The notes: generated by a model from the sequence alone, not told the origin. Numbered from the stretch's first letter, positions 33,857 through 43,692 are shown. The stretch: DNA of 64,000 nt from Gracilimonas sp046602855 (GCF_046602855.1 NZ_JBKINJ010000001.1:806001-870000), one strand, 5' to 3'. Made by a program: numbers and translations.

Positions 33857-34768
33857 ATGATCAGATCAGCCTTTACTGTTTTAATAGTATTTTTAAGTGT
33901 AATTTACTCTTATGGCCAGCAAAGGCCTGATACCACTTTTATCGAAAAATTAACTACTCCTTTGTTTAAAAAAGGAACGGGACCAACAGTATGTATTGAC
34001 GCTGCTCATAATAACTTCCATACAGCTGAAACCGGATTTGCTCCATTAGTCAAGATTTTGAAGCTCGATGGATTTAAGGTGACCTCTTTTAAGAAGCGAG
34101 CAGAAGCAGGTACAGAAACATTCCACGACTGTAAAATACTAGTGATCGCCAATGCTCTTCATGAAAATAATATTAACAACTGGCGTTTGCCGAATCCCTC
34201 AGCATTTTCAAAGGATGAGATAAATAATATTGAAAAATGGGTCAAGTCAGGTGGCAGATTATTTTTGATTGCAGATCATATGCCTTTTGCCGGAGCTGCA
34301 GAAGAACTCGGAAGAATCTTTGGATTTGAATTTAATAACGGCTTTGCCTCTTTGGTAAAAGAACAGAATGAACCGGATGTTTTCAATTCAGATAACAGGA
34401 GATTGGTTACAATGAACCTTCCAAATCCAAAAATAAACAGTGTAACTACTTTTACAGGGTCTGCTTTTAAATATCCAGGGAATGCAAAAACGATTCTTCT
34501 GTTCAAAAGTGGAGATTTTAGTCTTGAGCCGGAAATCGCCTGGCAATTTAATGATGACACTAAGGCTACAGATATTTCAGGCTACAGTCAGGGAGCAATC
34601 ATGGATTATGGAAAGGGAAAATTAGCTGTATTTGGTGAGGCCGCTATGTTCACAGCACAAATCATAACCGCGCCACAGGGTGAATTCAAAGTAGGGCTCA
34701 ATAACAAAGAATTGGCTCCTCAAAATCTTGAATTCTTAAGGAGCCTGATGAAATGGTTAACTCAATAA
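33857..34768 (+). CDS. Exported DUF4350-like protein (glutamine-amidotransferase-like fold)
   Basis: A 303-residue protein with signal peptide ending near residue 20 (SVIYSYGQQ). The body fits a class I glutamine-amidotransferase-like flavodoxin fold as in DUF4350: TVCIDAAHNNFHTAETGFAPLVKIL, a strand CKILVIANAL, then EINNIEKWVKSGGRLFLIADHMPFAGAAEELGRIFG, and near the end GKGKLAVFGEAAMFTAQI. The Cys-His-Glu triad of true amidotransferases is not present, so it may be a binding protein. ATG at 33857 is chosen; an overlapping ATG at 33850 is out of frame. It follows the atpDC terminator with its own promoter and converges on the PBP gene. Family call is tentative. Confidence 0.68.
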   Translation: MIRSAFTVLIVFLSVIYSYGQQRPDTTFIEKLTTPLFKKGTGPTVCIDAAHNNFHTAETGFAPLVKILKLDGFKVTSFKKRAEAGTETFHDCKILVIANALHENNINNWRLPNPSAFSKDEINNIEKWVKSGGRLFLIADHMPFAGAAEELGRIFGFEFNNGFASLVKEQNEPDVFNSDNRRLVTMNLPNPKINSVTTFTGSAFKYPGNAKTILLFKSGDFSLEPEIAWQFNDDTKATDISGYSQGAIMDYGKGKLAVFGEAAMFTAQIITAPQGEFKVGLNNKELAPQNLEFLRSLMKWLTQ

Positions 34769-34793
34769 TGCAAACAAAAGGGAAGAGCTGTCA

Positions 34794-37124
34794 TTACCAG
34801 CCTATCTTTCCTTTATTCTCATCTTTGATCAATTCGTTGCGGGTCTTTTCAGGATCCTCAGGCATCACGAAACCGGGTGGTGGTTCAAAGGCATCATATT
34901 TCCAGTATGCCTGCTCATCAGCAGTGGCATAGTTAATGAACTCACCGACTATTGGTAAGGCCGTTCGCGCACCCTGCCCAATACTATATGACAGATCCTG
35001 ATTGAACCTGACCCTTCTGTCTTTACCTCCAACCCATGCCCCCATAACAATGTGCGGCATCATAGCCACAAACCAGTTATCGGCTGCATCGTTGGTAGTT
35101 CCTGTTTTGCCGGCTACATCTTGTCGTACACCGTATGTATTTCTAAGTCTTACTCCGGTTCCATAAAAATCTTCGCCACCGCGAATTACACCTCGTAACA
35201 TATCCGTTATGATATAGGCAGTTTCAGGGCTGATCACCTCTGCCGTTAATTCAGGATGAAATTCTTTCAAAATGTTTCCTTCTTTATCTTCAATTCGTGT
35301 AATAGCGATCGGATCAATATGAACTCCGGCATTGACAAAAGTAGTATAAGCACTCGTTAATTCAAGCAATGAGACATTTGCTGTACCCAACGCAATGGAG
35401 GGGTAGGCAGGTGTATTGCCCATATCTATTCCAAGTTTGGAGGCCATGTCCTTGATCTTACGTGCAGCCGGATCCAGTTCCCATAATTTATTGGTACCGG
35501 GAGCACCGGCAATTTCCGGAAGTAAACGAACGGTTACATTGTTCATACTTCGCGCAAGGGCCTCTCGTAAGGGCACCTCAACCGGACCTTCAGCTACTGT
35601 TTCATCCTTCGGTGTCCAGGTTGTTCCGTCTCTTTGCCTGAATGTAACCGGAAATTTTGAAAATTTATGGTACGGCTTGTAACCGTTATCAATAGCCACA
35701 GCATAAACAAATGGCTTAAAGGTTGAACCGGCCTGTCGCTTGGACTGATACACGTGATCGAATTGTACGTCACCATAATCAGTACCACCTACCCAGGCCA
35801 GGATGTTTCCGTTTGTCGGTTCTATTGCTACAAAACTAGCCTGTAGTTGAGTACGTACTCGTTTTACAGAATCCACAAAAGCAGTATCTGCAAAGAGAGA
35901 ATCGAAAACTACACTTTCCAGTTTAGTGTCGTATTTGGAGAAACCATTCTTGTAACGATCGGTCTCCCGGACGAACGTTCTAAAGAAGAGAGGAAATTCG
36001 TTCCACAGTTTATCCATGTACTCATCACTGCCTGGCGTTGTCCACTCCTTTTCAAAAATTACCTGTAGCGAATCCAGTTTGGTTTTAACAGCACGTTCAG
36101 CATGTTGCTGTAATCTGGAATCGATAGTGGTGTATATAACGAGGCCGTCTTTGAATAGGTCATATCCGTTTTCCTCAAGCCATGGATTTACTTGCTGGCG
36201 TACGTACTCACCAAAATAGCGGCTTTGTCGGCCGGCCTTGGAAGGAGGTTGGTAGTCAAGCTCAATGGGTTCTGAGGCTAACACTTGAAATTCACTGTCA
36301 GTGAGGAAATTACGTTTATTCATCTGGCTGAGCACGATATCACGGCGGGATTTAGAACGCTCCGGAAAGATACGGGGATTAAAGGCGTAAATTGCCTGCA
36401 GAGAACCGATCATGGCAGCTGCCTCAGAAATATTCAATTCTTTAGCAGGTTTGTCAAAATGTGTTTGAGCGGCAGATTCTATACCGAAAGTAGAATTTGG
36501 GAATTCAACTGTATTCAGATACATCTCAGTAATCTCACGTTTGGTATAACGGCGTTCAAGCTGAATAGCCGTGATCATTTCCCTAAACTTTCTTGTAACC
36601 GAAAATTCCTGACCGATCTTCTTATAAAGATTTCTTGCCAACTGCTGACTAATCGTGGAAGCTCCCTGCCATCTGCCATTGATAAGATGCCATGGTATGG
36701 CTAGAGTGGCATAGGTATCAATTCCCCAGTGATTGTAAAAACGGTGATCTTCTGTCGCGATCAGAGCATCAATTACGTGTGGAGATATTTTGTCATACCG
36801 AACCCAATTGCGGTTTTCAATGAAATATTTATCTAATGTAACGCCATCTCGGCTTTTAACTTCTGATGCGATGGCGGTTTCAGGATTCTCAAATTCATTT
36901 GCTGATGGCAAGCCTGATATCAAGTAAGTTACGTATCCGGCTATTAACAGAAGCATTACCCCAACAAAACCTCCACCCCATATCAATATTTTTTTTAAAT
37001 AAGGATTCATTTCCTCAGAGTTATTTTTGCTTTTGGCTTTGCGTTCCGCCAATACTTGTTTTCTGTATTCAGGATCACTGAAATACCGTTTGTTGTCAAT
37101 AGGTCCTTTATGTTCTTCGCTCAT
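34794..37124 (-). CDS. Bifunctional penicillin-binding protein 1A-type
   Basis: A 776-residue class A PBP that polymerises and cross-links peptidoglycan. It has a cytoplasmic N-terminus of about 45 residues and one membrane helix (about 47-70). The GT51 transglycosylase domain shows the catalytic Glu in ATEDHRFYNHWGID and GASTISQQLARNLY. The transpeptidase domain shows the SxxK active Ser in QAGSTFKPFVYAVA, SMNN, and KTGTTND. A moderately long linker domain (about 340-450) separates them. It overlaps the upstream lpxH-like gene by 4 bp. D-alanine for its substrate is supplied by Alr at the window start. All active-site motifs are intact. Confidence 0.95.
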   Translation of the reverse strand: MSEEHKGPIDNKRYFSDPEYRKQVLAERKAKSKNNSEEMNPYLKKILIWGGGFVGVMLLLIAGYVTYLISGLPSANEFENPETAIASEVKSRDGVTLDKYFIENRNWVRYDKISPHVIDALIATEDHRFYNHWGIDTYATLAIPWHLINGRWQGASTISQQLARNLYKKIGQEFSVTRKFREMITAIQLERRYTKREITEMYLNTVEFPNSTFGIESAAQTHFDKPAKELNISEAAAMIGSLQAIYAFNPRIFPERSKSRRDIVLSQMNKRNFLTDSEFQVLASEPIELDYQPPSKAGRQSRYFGEYVRQQVNPWLEENGYDLFKDGLVIYTTIDSRLQQHAERAVKTKLDSLQVIFEKEWTTPGSDEYMDKLWNEFPLFFRTFVRETDRYKNGFSKYDTKLESVVFDSLFADTAFVDSVKRVRTQLQASFVAIEPTNGNILAWVGGTDYGDVQFDHVYQSKRQAGSTFKPFVYAVAIDNGYKPYHKFSKFPVTFRQRDGTTWTPKDETVAEGPVEVPLREALARSMNNVTVRLLPEIAGAPGTNKLWELDPAARKIKDMASKLGIDMGNTPAYPSIALGTANVSLLELTSAYTTFVNAGVHIDPIAITRIEDKEGNILKEFHPELTAEVISPETAYIITDMLRGVIRGGEDFYGTGVRLRNTYGVRQDVAGKTGTTNDAADNWFVAMMPHIVMGAWVGGKDRRVRFNQDLSYSIGQGARTALPIVGEFINYATADEQAYWKYDAFEPPPGFVMPEDPEKTRNELIKDENKGKIGW

Positions 37125-37897
37125 GGTTTACTTTGTTTGCCTGAAAAAGGGATAAATGAGTTCGATTCAGCCCTCCATTTAACGAGATTCATTCCTCTAT
37201 TGTTATACAACGCAAGAGTTCTGTTGTTAAAGAAAGCTCCAAGGTTTATATAGTTTCCTCGTGAAAATGTTTCTACCCGCGGTACATGATCGTGACCACT
37301 TATAATATAATCTAAATTATGCTTATCAAATATCTTTTTAGCCTGTCTGTTTAACGGTTCAGGATTGTGGTTATTTCTTCGGCGAGTAAGATTTGAAAAT
37401 GCCTTCATTGTTGCGAGTCCGCGTTCAGGTGTAAAAACTTTTTGATAAATGTTTATAAAATTTGGATTACGCAATAAACGGTGAAAAGCGACTCTGGGAA
37501 AATCAATTTTAGTGGTTGCTACGCCGTCACCGTGCAACGTTAAAATTCGAATTTCTCCAATTTCAATAAGTCTGAAATTTTCTTCAACGTCAAAACCGCG
37601 TTCTTTAAAGTGGCCAAAGGTCCAATTATCATGATTTCCAGTTATATAGAGAGCAGGAGATACATCATTATTATATTCTTCAAATTCTTTCAGAACTTTT
37701 GAACCCAAAGCCGGTACATAATTTTTTTCTGGGAATTCCATCCAATAGTCAAAAAGATCACCAAGAATGTTAATTTTGATCTTATGCTCCGAACAGTACC
37801 TGATCAGTTTGATGAGATCCTGTTCAATCTCATTATTTGTTTCAGGAGAAAAGGCGCCTAAATGGACGTCCGAAATAAATATTTGCTCAGTGATCAT
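37121..37897 (-). CDS. UDP-2,3-diacylglucosamine diphosphatase family protein (LpxH-like)
   Basis: A 258-residue calcineurin-like metallophosphoesterase. Metal-binding motifs in order: DVHLG (10-14), GDLFDYW (46-52), GNHD (87-90), LHGDG (121-125), GHDH (201-204). This full set and length match LpxH/LpxH2-type enzymes that cleave UDP-2,3-diacylglucosamine to lipid X in lipid A synthesis at the cytoplasmic membrane. In Bacteroidota several paralogues exist with the same motifs, so specific assignment is moderate. It overlaps the PBP gene by 4 bp and lies 4 bp after the polyprenyl synthase gene, suggesting one envelope operon. Confidence 0.87.
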   Translation of the reverse strand: MITEQIFISDVHLGAFSPETNNEIEQDLIKLIRYCSEHKIKINILGDLFDYWMEFPEKNYVPALGSKVLKEFEEYNNDVSPALYITGNHDNWTFGHFKERGFDVEENFRLIEIGEIRILTLHGDGVATTKIDFPRVAFHRLLRNPNFINIYQKVFTPERGLATMKAFSNLTRRRNNHNPEPLNRQAKKIFDKHNLDYIISGHDHVPRVETFSRGNYINLGAFFNNRTLALYNNRGMNLVKWRAESNSFIPFSGKQSKP

Positions 37898-37901
37898 GCA
37901 C

Positions 37902-38921
37902 TTACTTCTTTCTGGTGATCACAAACTCGATGAGATCAACAAAGTCATTTCTGGCGTCGGATGCAGGTACTAGCTTAAGTTTTTCGATAGCTTTGTTTGC
38001 GTGGTCGTACATAGTTTTCTTTGCATACTCCATACCGCCATTATCGTGCACAAAATTCACTATCTCATCTACATTTTTGGATGATTTCTTTCGCTTTTTC
38101 ATGAGGGCCCTGATATGAGCCGACTTGCTTTTTGGAGCATGTTCCAGGGCTTTGATCAGTGGCAGGGTTACCTTACGTTCCTGAATGTCGTTTCTGGTTG
38201 GCTTTCCTATGTCATACATACCATAATCGAAAAGATCATCGCGGATCTGAAAGGCTATTCCTATATTTAATCCAATATCTCTCATTAATTCGTGGGTTTT
38301 TTCCTCTTCAATCACTGAAACAGCACCGCATTCACAGCAGGTCGATATCAGACTGGCCGTTTTTTCTGAAATGATCTGGAAGTAGCGATCTTCTGTCATA
38401 TTAAATAAACCTGCCGTTTTAAGCTGCCTCAACTCACCTTCGCTCATAGCCTGAACGGCTCTGGACTGAACTTCAAGAAGCTGATATTCTTTATTTTCAA
38501 GTGCTATGAGTAATCCTTTAGAAAGAAGGTAATCTCCTAAAAGCACTCCGGCCTTATTTCTCCATATCTTATTGATGCTTACAAATCCTCTTCGACTATC
38601 GGCCTCATCCACTACATCGTCATGAATAAGAGTGGCTGTGTGCAGCAATTCGATCATTGTTGCAGCTATATAGCTCTTGTGGGTTACTCCACCAAATAAG
38701 TTGGCAGTCATAAACACCAGCGTTGGGCGTAATTCCTTTCCTTTTTGGCGCAGTAAATACTTGACGATCTGATCTAACAGAAAAACATCAGACTTAATGG
38801 TTTGCTTGAAAAAGCTCCTGAATTCTGAAAGATTTTCTGAAACCGGTGCTGTGATCTCTTTTAAGGTTTTCCTGGAAACGGTTTCAGAATTTATCTGTTC
38901 TAAGTCTTCGTTATCTGTCAT
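37902..38921 (-). CDS. Polyprenyl synthetase family protein
   Basis: A trans-isoprenyl diphosphate synthase of 339 residues that extends prenyl diphosphates with isopentenyl diphosphate. Substrate contact GKELRPTLVF is at about 61-70. The first Asp-rich motif DDVVDEADSRRG is at 101-112 and the second is in FQIRDDLFDYG near residue 230. The probable product is a long-chain quinone side chain (octaprenyl type), but chain length cannot be read reliably. ATG 38919-38921 is preferred to an adjacent in-frame TTG. First gene of the minus-strand operon with the LpxH-like and PBP genes. Divergent from pfkA across a 97-bp gap. Confidence 0.92.
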   Translation of the reverse strand: MTDNEDLEQINSETVSRKTLKEITAPVSENLSEFRSFFKQTIKSDVFLLDQIVKYLLRQKGKELRPTLVFMTANLFGGVTHKSYIAATMIELLHTATLIHDDVVDEADSRRGFVSINKIWRNKAGVLLGDYLLSKGLLIALENKEYQLLEVQSRAVQAMSEGELRQLKTAGLFNMTEDRYFQIISEKTASLISTCCECGAVSVIEEEKTHELMRDIGLNIGIAFQIRDDLFDYGMYDIGKPTRNDIQERKVTLPLIKALEHAPKSKSAHIRALMKKRKKSSKNVDEIVNFVHDNGGMEYAKKTMYDHANKAIEKLKLVPASDARNDFVDLIEFVITRKK

Positions 38922-39018
38922 CAATTGTGTTGAAATTTTCTTAAACTTGGCCGTGTAATAATTTACTGATAAAACAGAACAATTATTTACTCACAATCAC
39001 TCACACTCATTGAATTTT

Positions 39019-40008
39019 ATGACAGACGAATTATTTAAAGTTAAAACGATTGGCGTTTTGACAAGTGGGGGAGATTCTCCCGGCATGAACGCCTCAATAC
39101 GAGCCGTAGTTAGAACCGCAGAGAAATTTGATATAAAAGTGTTTGGCATTAAACACGGGTATTTTGGCTTGATCAACAACGAAATCGTTGAAATAGACAC
39201 ACATGACGTTTCCAATATCATTCAGAGAGGCGGTACCTTTTTGAAATCTGCGCGTTCCGATCAGTTCAGAACTGAAGAAGGGAGAGCAAAGGCCGCAGAA
39301 AATCTAAAAAAGTATGACATTGATGCTTTGATTGTAATCGGAGGTGATGGAACCTTTACCGGAGCTAACAAACTCAGCAAAGAGCATAATATAAATGTTG
39401 TTGGTGTACCGGCAACCATAGATAATGATATAATTGGAACGGATGAGACTATAGGTTATGACACAGCCCTAAATACAGCTCTGGAAGCCATTGATAAGAT
39501 CCGTGATACTGCCGATGCACATGAACGCATGTTCCTTGTAGAGGTAATGGGAAGAGATACCGGCTTTATAGCTTTGGAAACAAGTATTGCGAGCGGTGCA
39601 GAAGTAGCACTTTTACCTGAAGAATTGACTCACGTTGACGAAGTAAAAAAACAACTCCATGATATGTTACAGGCTCAGCGAAGGAGCAGCCTTGTGGTAG
39701 TTGCAGAAGGGGACGAAACAGGGGGTGCTCTCAAACTTGCAGAAAAGATCAAAGATGATTTCGCTCAATATGATCTGCGTGTTTGTATTTTAGGCCACAC
39801 TCAAAGAGGTGGGGCGCCTTCAGCACGGGATAGGGTCTTGGCGAGCAGACTTGGTTCAGCCGCAGTTAAAGTACTAAACGAAGGACACAGTGATATCATG
39901 GTAGGTGTAGTCAATAACTCCCTTAAATTGACGCCAATGCGCGTTGCTATATCCAAGAAAAAAGACATCGATCACACATTAATTGATTTAGCAAAAACAC
40001 TGAGATAG
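39019..40008 (+). CDS. pfkA: ATP-dependent 6-phosphofructokinase
   Basis: A 329-residue glycolytic enzyme phosphorylating fructose 6-phosphate. It opens TIGVLTSGGDSPGMNASIRA, then shows VIGGDGTFTGA for ATP, PATIDNDIIGTDETIGYDTA with the catalytic Asp, MGRDTGFIA, and VCILGHTQRGGAPSARDR. Gly after GGDG in the nucleotide loop fits ATP rather than PPi use. ATG at 39019 is chosen over an in-frame TTG at 39010. First gene of a long plus-strand run; pgi follows after 3 bp. Both enzymes act on fructose 6-phosphate. Confidence 0.96.
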   Translation: MTDELFKVKTIGVLTSGGDSPGMNASIRAVVRTAEKFDIKVFGIKHGYFGLINNEIVEIDTHDVSNIIQRGGTFLKSARSDQFRTEEGRAKAAENLKKYDIDALIVIGGDGTFTGANKLSKEHNINVVGVPATIDNDIIGTDETIGYDTALNTALEAIDKIRDTADAHERMFLVEVMGRDTGFIALETSIASGAEVALLPEELTHVDEVKKQLHDMLQAQRRSSLVVVAEGDETGGALKLAEKIKDDFAQYDLRVCILGHTQRGGAPSARDRVLASRLGSAAVKVLNEGHSDIMVGVVNNSLKLTPMRVAISKKKDIDHTLIDLAKTLR

Positions 40009-40011
40009 AAT

Positions 40012-41301
40012 ATGATTAAAAGTGATATAAGTTTAGCCCGAAAATTCATCGATGACAGTACCTACCTGCACTCCAGAAAAAAAGCCGACCAGGCTCTTGA
40101 GCAGTTGAGGCATGGAACAGGACCGGGATCCGAATGGCTTGGCTGGCGTGATATCCTTGCTGAACCTAATGATGCTAAATTGGAACAAATTTCTGAATTA
40201 GGTGAACAGATCAGGTCTAAAGCCGACGTATTTATTGTGTGCGGTATTGGGGGTTCATATCTGGGAGCTAAGGCGGTCATAGACGCTTTATCAGATCATT
40301 TTGATCAGGACGGTCCTGAGATACTTTATGCGGGACACCACATGGGAGGCAAGTATCTGGAACAAATGCTCTCTCATCTAAAAAAACCTAAAAAAGACGG
40401 TTCGCCTAAAAACATATATCTGAATGTGATCTCAAAATCAGGTTCAACGCTGGAAACGGCGCTGTCTTTCAGAATGCTTCGTGAGCTTATCGAAGATCTA
40501 TATGGCGAAGAAGCCTATGAACATATTATTTGTACTACAGGTAAAGAAGGTGGACTGCTGAACGAGATGATCGAAGCCAAGGGTTATCGAAAATTCATAG
40601 TCCCTGATGATGTGGGAGGCAGGTTTTCAGTTCTAACACCTGTTGGCCTTGTACCTATTGCTGTAGCCGGTATAGATATTAAAACTTTATTTTATGGTGC
40701 CGTTACTGCATACAATCAATTTGAGGAAAATGCAGAAGACTTAGTAGAGTATGCAGCACTTAGAAATGCTATTCATGAGTCTGGTAAAACTATAGATGTA
40801 TTTGCAACTTTTGAACCTGAGCTTGCATCAATTGGCGGTTGGATACAGCAGCTTCTGGGCGAAAGTGAAGGAAAAGAAGGAAAAGGGATCTTTCCAACGG
40901 TCGCCAGTTATTCAACAGATCTTCATAGTTTAGGCCAATTTATTCAACAGGGGCAACGAAGCCTGATGGAAACTTTCATCATTATCGAGAAATCATTTTC
41001 AGAACTTTCTGTAAATGAACTAGAAGAAAACGACGATAAACTTAATTACTTATCGGGCAAGTCATTTCATGAGATCAATGCTAAAGCCAGGGAAGGGACA
41101 ATAGAGGCACACAGTGAGGGTGCTGTACCAATTGTCAGGATATATTTGGAGGCGCTGAATGCGGAAAATATTGGTCAGCTAATATATTTCTTTGAGTTAT
41201 TGACCGGCATATTTGTATATAGCTTGAATGTAAATCCCTTCAATCAGCCTGGAGTGGAAGACTATAAAAAAGCAATGTATCGCTTACTTGGTAAACACTA
41301 A
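40012..41301 (+). CDS. pgi: Glucose-6-phosphate isomerase
   Basis: A 429-residue phosphoglucose isomerase of the shorter bacterial class (about 430-450 residues). Sugar-binding domain motifs: VCGIGGSYLGAKAV, then SKSGSTLETALSFR for the phosphate, VPDDVGGRFSVLTPVG, and QQLLGESEGKEGKGIFP. The catalytic Glu is in the last segment. It lies 3 bp after pfkA and 6 bp before the kinase gene, so the three are one transcription unit. Complete. Confidence 0.96.
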   Translation: MIKSDISLARKFIDDSTYLHSRKKADQALEQLRHGTGPGSEWLGWRDILAEPNDAKLEQISELGEQIRSKADVFIVCGIGGSYLGAKAVIDALSDHFDQDGPEILYAGHHMGGKYLEQMLSHLKKPKKDGSPKNIYLNVISKSGSTLETALSFRMLRELIEDLYGEEAYEHIICTTGKEGGLLNEMIEAKGYRKFIVPDDVGGRFSVLTPVGLVPIAVAGIDIKTLFYGAVTAYNQFEENAEDLVEYAALRNAIHESGKTIDVFATFEPELASIGGWIQQLLGESEGKEGKGIFPTVASYSTDLHSLGQFIQQGQRSLMETFIIIEKSFSELSVNELEENDDKLNYLSGKSFHEINAKAREGTIEAHSEGAVPIVRIYLEALNAENIGQLIYFFELLTGIFVYSLNVNPFNQPGVEDYKKAMYRLLGKH

Positions 41302-41307
41302 TTATTT

Positions 41308-41943
41308 ATGGATCAAAAGAATCAATCTAAGTACATCGCAGTAGCCGGGAATATTGGGGCCGGTAAATCCTCATTAACCGGTTTGCTTGCAAAACACTAC
41401 AAATGGCAAGCTTTCTATGAATCCGTTGATGACAACCCATATTTGCAGGATTTCTATGAAGACATGCGGAGATGGAGTTTTAATCTTCAGATATATTTTC
41501 TGTCAAGTCGCTTCCGGCATCAAAAAGAAATGCTGAATGATGATGTCAATTTGATTCAGGACAGAACTATATATGAGGATGTTGAGATCTTTGCAAAGAA
41601 TCTCCATCAAATGAATCTCATGAGTGACAGAGATTTTATTAACTACGAGGCTCTATTCAAAGAGATGGGTTATTATCTACGGCCTCCTGATCTTTTGATC
41701 TATTTACGTGCACAGGTTCCGACTTTAGTGAGGCAAATTCAGCAAAGAGGCAGAGACTATGAGAACACCATTCGAATTGAATACCTTGAGCGCCTCAACA
41801 ACCTATATGAGGACTGGATAGGCAGATATCCCCATGATAAGCTAATAATAGACACTGACGACTTGGATTTTGTAAATAATGACGAAGATCTCGGGAAGGT
41901 AATAGACTTGATTGACCAGCGCATGTTTGGTTTATTTAATTGA
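41308..41943 (+). CDS. Deoxynucleoside kinase
   Basis: A 211-residue kinase of the dCK/dGK/TK2 family that phosphorylates deoxynucleosides for salvage. The P-loop GNIGAGKSS is at 14-22, then YESVDDNPYLQDFYED with the catalytic Glu, the substrate motif in SLSSRF-like YFLSSRFRHQKE, the ERS-like segment QDRTIYEDVEIFA, and the LID RGRDYENTIRIEYLERLN. Base specificity (A, G or C) cannot be set by eye. It lies 6 bp after pgi. It fits with thyA, folA and the HD phosphohydrolase further downstream, which also shape dNTP pools. Confidence 0.93.
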   Translation: MDQKNQSKYIAVAGNIGAGKSSLTGLLAKHYKWQAFYESVDDNPYLQDFYEDMRRWSFNLQIYFLSSRFRHQKEMLNDDVNLIQDRTIYEDVEIFAKNLHQMNLMSDRDFINYEALFKEMGYYLRPPDLLIYLRAQVPTLVRQIQQRGRDYENTIRIEYLERLNNLYEDWIGRYPHDKLIIDTDDLDFVNNDEDLGKVIDLIDQRMFGLFN

Positions 41944-41996
41944 TTGAACCACAGATCAATAATCCTTATTTTAGGTAGCTATTGAGGAGAAGTTTT

Positions 41997-42500
41997 ATGT
42001 TAAAATTTAAGATCTTTGAAATACCTGAAGGCCAAAGCGAGCGGACAGTTGATCTGGAACCAAATGATCTGGGTCTGGGTGACCTTGCTTTTAAGGGTGG
42101 TGAACTTCATATAGAATTTTACCGCACACTTCATTTTGTGAGAGCTCAGTTTAATGTTGATGTGAATGTTGAACTGACTTGTGATCGTTCTTTAGATACT
42201 TATGATCATAATATTGAGCAGAAATATGAAGTACTTTTTAAGGCTGAAGAAGTTGAAGAATCTGCAGATGAAAATGGAGCCGTAAGAAATTACGACCATG
42301 CATCTAAACAAATAGACCTGGAGCAAGATGTTAGAGATACTATTTTGCTTAACCTCCCAACAAAAAAATTACATCCCCGTTACCTTGATGAAGATGGAAA
42401 CCCTAAAAAAGTTCTGAATGAACAATTTGGCGATATTCCTGATGAAGATGAGGAAAGCATCGATCCAAGGTGGGAAAAATTGAAAGATTTAAAAGAATAA
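41997..42500 (+). CDS. DUF177 (YceD) family protein
   Basis: A 167-residue protein of the YceD/DUF177 family, usually found immediately before rpmF as here. In other bacteria and plastids the family is linked to 23S rRNA or large subunit maturation. The conserved core VELTCDRSLDTYDHNIEQ and C-terminal DLEQDVRDTILLNLPTKKLH are visible; the acidic tail is typical. ATG 41997 is chosen because a strong GAGGAGAAG Shine-Dalgarno (41984-41992) lies just upstream; an in-frame TTG at 41982 would include it. First of the DUF177-rpmF-plsX-fab cluster. Confidence 0.9.
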   Translation: MLKFKIFEIPEGQSERTVDLEPNDLGLGDLAFKGGELHIEFYRTLHFVRAQFNVDVNVELTCDRSLDTYDHNIEQKYEVLFKAEEVEESADENGAVRNYDHASKQIDLEQDVRDTILLNLPTKKLHPRYLDEDGNPKKVLNEQFGDIPDEDEESIDPRWEKLKDLKE

Positions 42501-42517
42501 CGATAAGGTAAAATTTA

Positions 42518-42697
42518 ATGGCACATCCAAAACGAAGAACATCGAATGCCCGTAAGAACAAGCGTCGTGCACATCACGCTATTTCTGATGTAACATTGGC
42601 AAAATGCTCCAATTGCGGCGCACTGCACAGATATCACCATGCCTGCTCAGAGTGTGGTTATTACCGCGGCCGTCAAGTAATGAAAGCCGCTAACTAA
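42518..42697 (+). CDS. rpmF: 50S ribosomal protein L32
   Basis: A 59-residue ribosomal protein, recognised by MAHPKRRTSNARKNKRRAHH at the start and the zinc-binding cysteines Cys30, Cys33, Cys43 and Cys46 in CSNCG and CSECG. This is the zinc-containing (C+) form. The gene is 17 bp after DUF177 and 11 bp before plsX, a classic bacterial order. Short genes of this size are easily missed, so positions were checked base by base: ATG at 42518, TAA at 42695-42697. Confidence 0.97.
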   Translation: MAHPKRRTSNARKNKRRAHHAISDVTLAKCSNCGALHRYHHACSECGYYRGRQVMKAAN

Positions 42698-42708
42698 ATT
42701 CTATTTTT

Positions 42709-43692
42709 ATGATTGTTGCAGTAGATGCAGCCGGTGGAGACCACTATCCCAAAAATCCTGTAGAAGGAGCATTGCAAGCAGTTGATGAAAACAAAGAGCT
42801 TACTGTTTTATTAGTCGGCCCTGAAGATGCTCTCAAAAAAGAGCTTGAGAATCATGATTATGATAAAAGTCGTGTTTTGATTCAGCATGCTCCTCAGGTT
42901 ATTGGAATGGAGGAATCACCCGCACAGGCTATCAAAAATAAGCGACAATCTTCTATAGTAATTGGTTTGGGACTTCATAAAGCAGGTAAATGCGATGCTT
43001 TTGTAAGTGCCGGCAACACTGGTGCTTTATTAGCCGCTTCAATGTTCATATTAGGTAAACTGAAAGGCGTTTTAAGACCCACCATTGCAGTCTATTATCC
43101 TACATTAAAAGGTTTTAGATTGTTGGTTGATGCTGGTGCAAATCTGGAAATAAAACCGGAAACAGCCGTTCAGTTTGCTCAAATGGCGCAGATCTATTGT
43201 CAACAGATCTTAAAGATAGATAAACCCAAGGTCGGTTTACTGAATGTGGGTGAGGAAGAGGGCAAGGGAACTGAATGCATTAAAGAAATTCACGACTACC
43301 TTAAGTTTTTTCCGAACTTTATTGGTAATGTTGAAGGTAAAGATATTCTTCCAGGCAAAGCTGATGTCTATATTTCGGATGGTTTTGTAGGTAACATCGT
43401 ACTGAAGTTTGGTGAGTCCATTCCTGAAATACTTGAGAAGATGATCGGAAAAGCAGCAATGGACATGGAACTTCCTCAAGAAGACCTGAAAAAAATTACT
43501 ACTGTTTTGAGAACAGCCCTTGCCCCATTTAATTATGAGAATGTAGGTGGTATTCCTTTTTTGGGAGTTAACGGAGTGAGTATTGTAGGGCATGGAGGAA
43601 GTTCACCACTGGCCATTAAAAATATGATAAAAAGTGCCGTTAAAACCGTTGAAAATGATGTAAACGGTAAAATTGTAGCATCTCTAAACTGA
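42709..43692 (+). CDS. plsX: Phosphate acyltransferase PlsX
   Basis: A 327-residue enzyme that converts acyl-ACP to acyl-phosphate, the first step of glycerophospholipid synthesis with PlsY. It opens MIVAVDAAGGDHYPKNPVEG (family signature 'DAMGGD', with A for M). It contains SAGNTGALLAASMF, KGFRLLVDAGAN, NVGEEEGKG and the C-terminal GVNGVSIVGHGGS. Peripheral inner-membrane enzyme. It is 11 bp after rpmF and 14 bp before fabH, as in many bacteria. Confidence 0.96.
   Translation: MIVAVDAAGGDHYPKNPVEGALQAVDENKELTVLLVGPEDALKKELENHDYDKSRVLIQHAPQVIGMEESPAQAIKNKRQSSIVIGLGLHKAGKCDAFVSAGNTGALLAASMFILGKLKGVLRPTIAVYYPTLKGFRLLVDAGANLEIKPETAVQFAQMAQIYCQQILKIDKPKVGLLNVGEEEGKGTECIKEIHDYLKFFPNFIGNVEGKDILPGKADVYISDGFVGNIVLKFGESIPEILEKMIGKAAMDMELPQEDLKKITTVLRTALAPFNYENVGGIPFLGVNGVSIVGHGGSSPLAIKNMIKSAVKTVENDVNGKIVASLN

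Noticed and set aside
36285..36704. 139-codon plus-strand open frame inside the PBP gene
   Set aside because: It is antisense to the conserved transglycosylase domain, lacks a family pattern and simply mirrors codon bias of the real gene.
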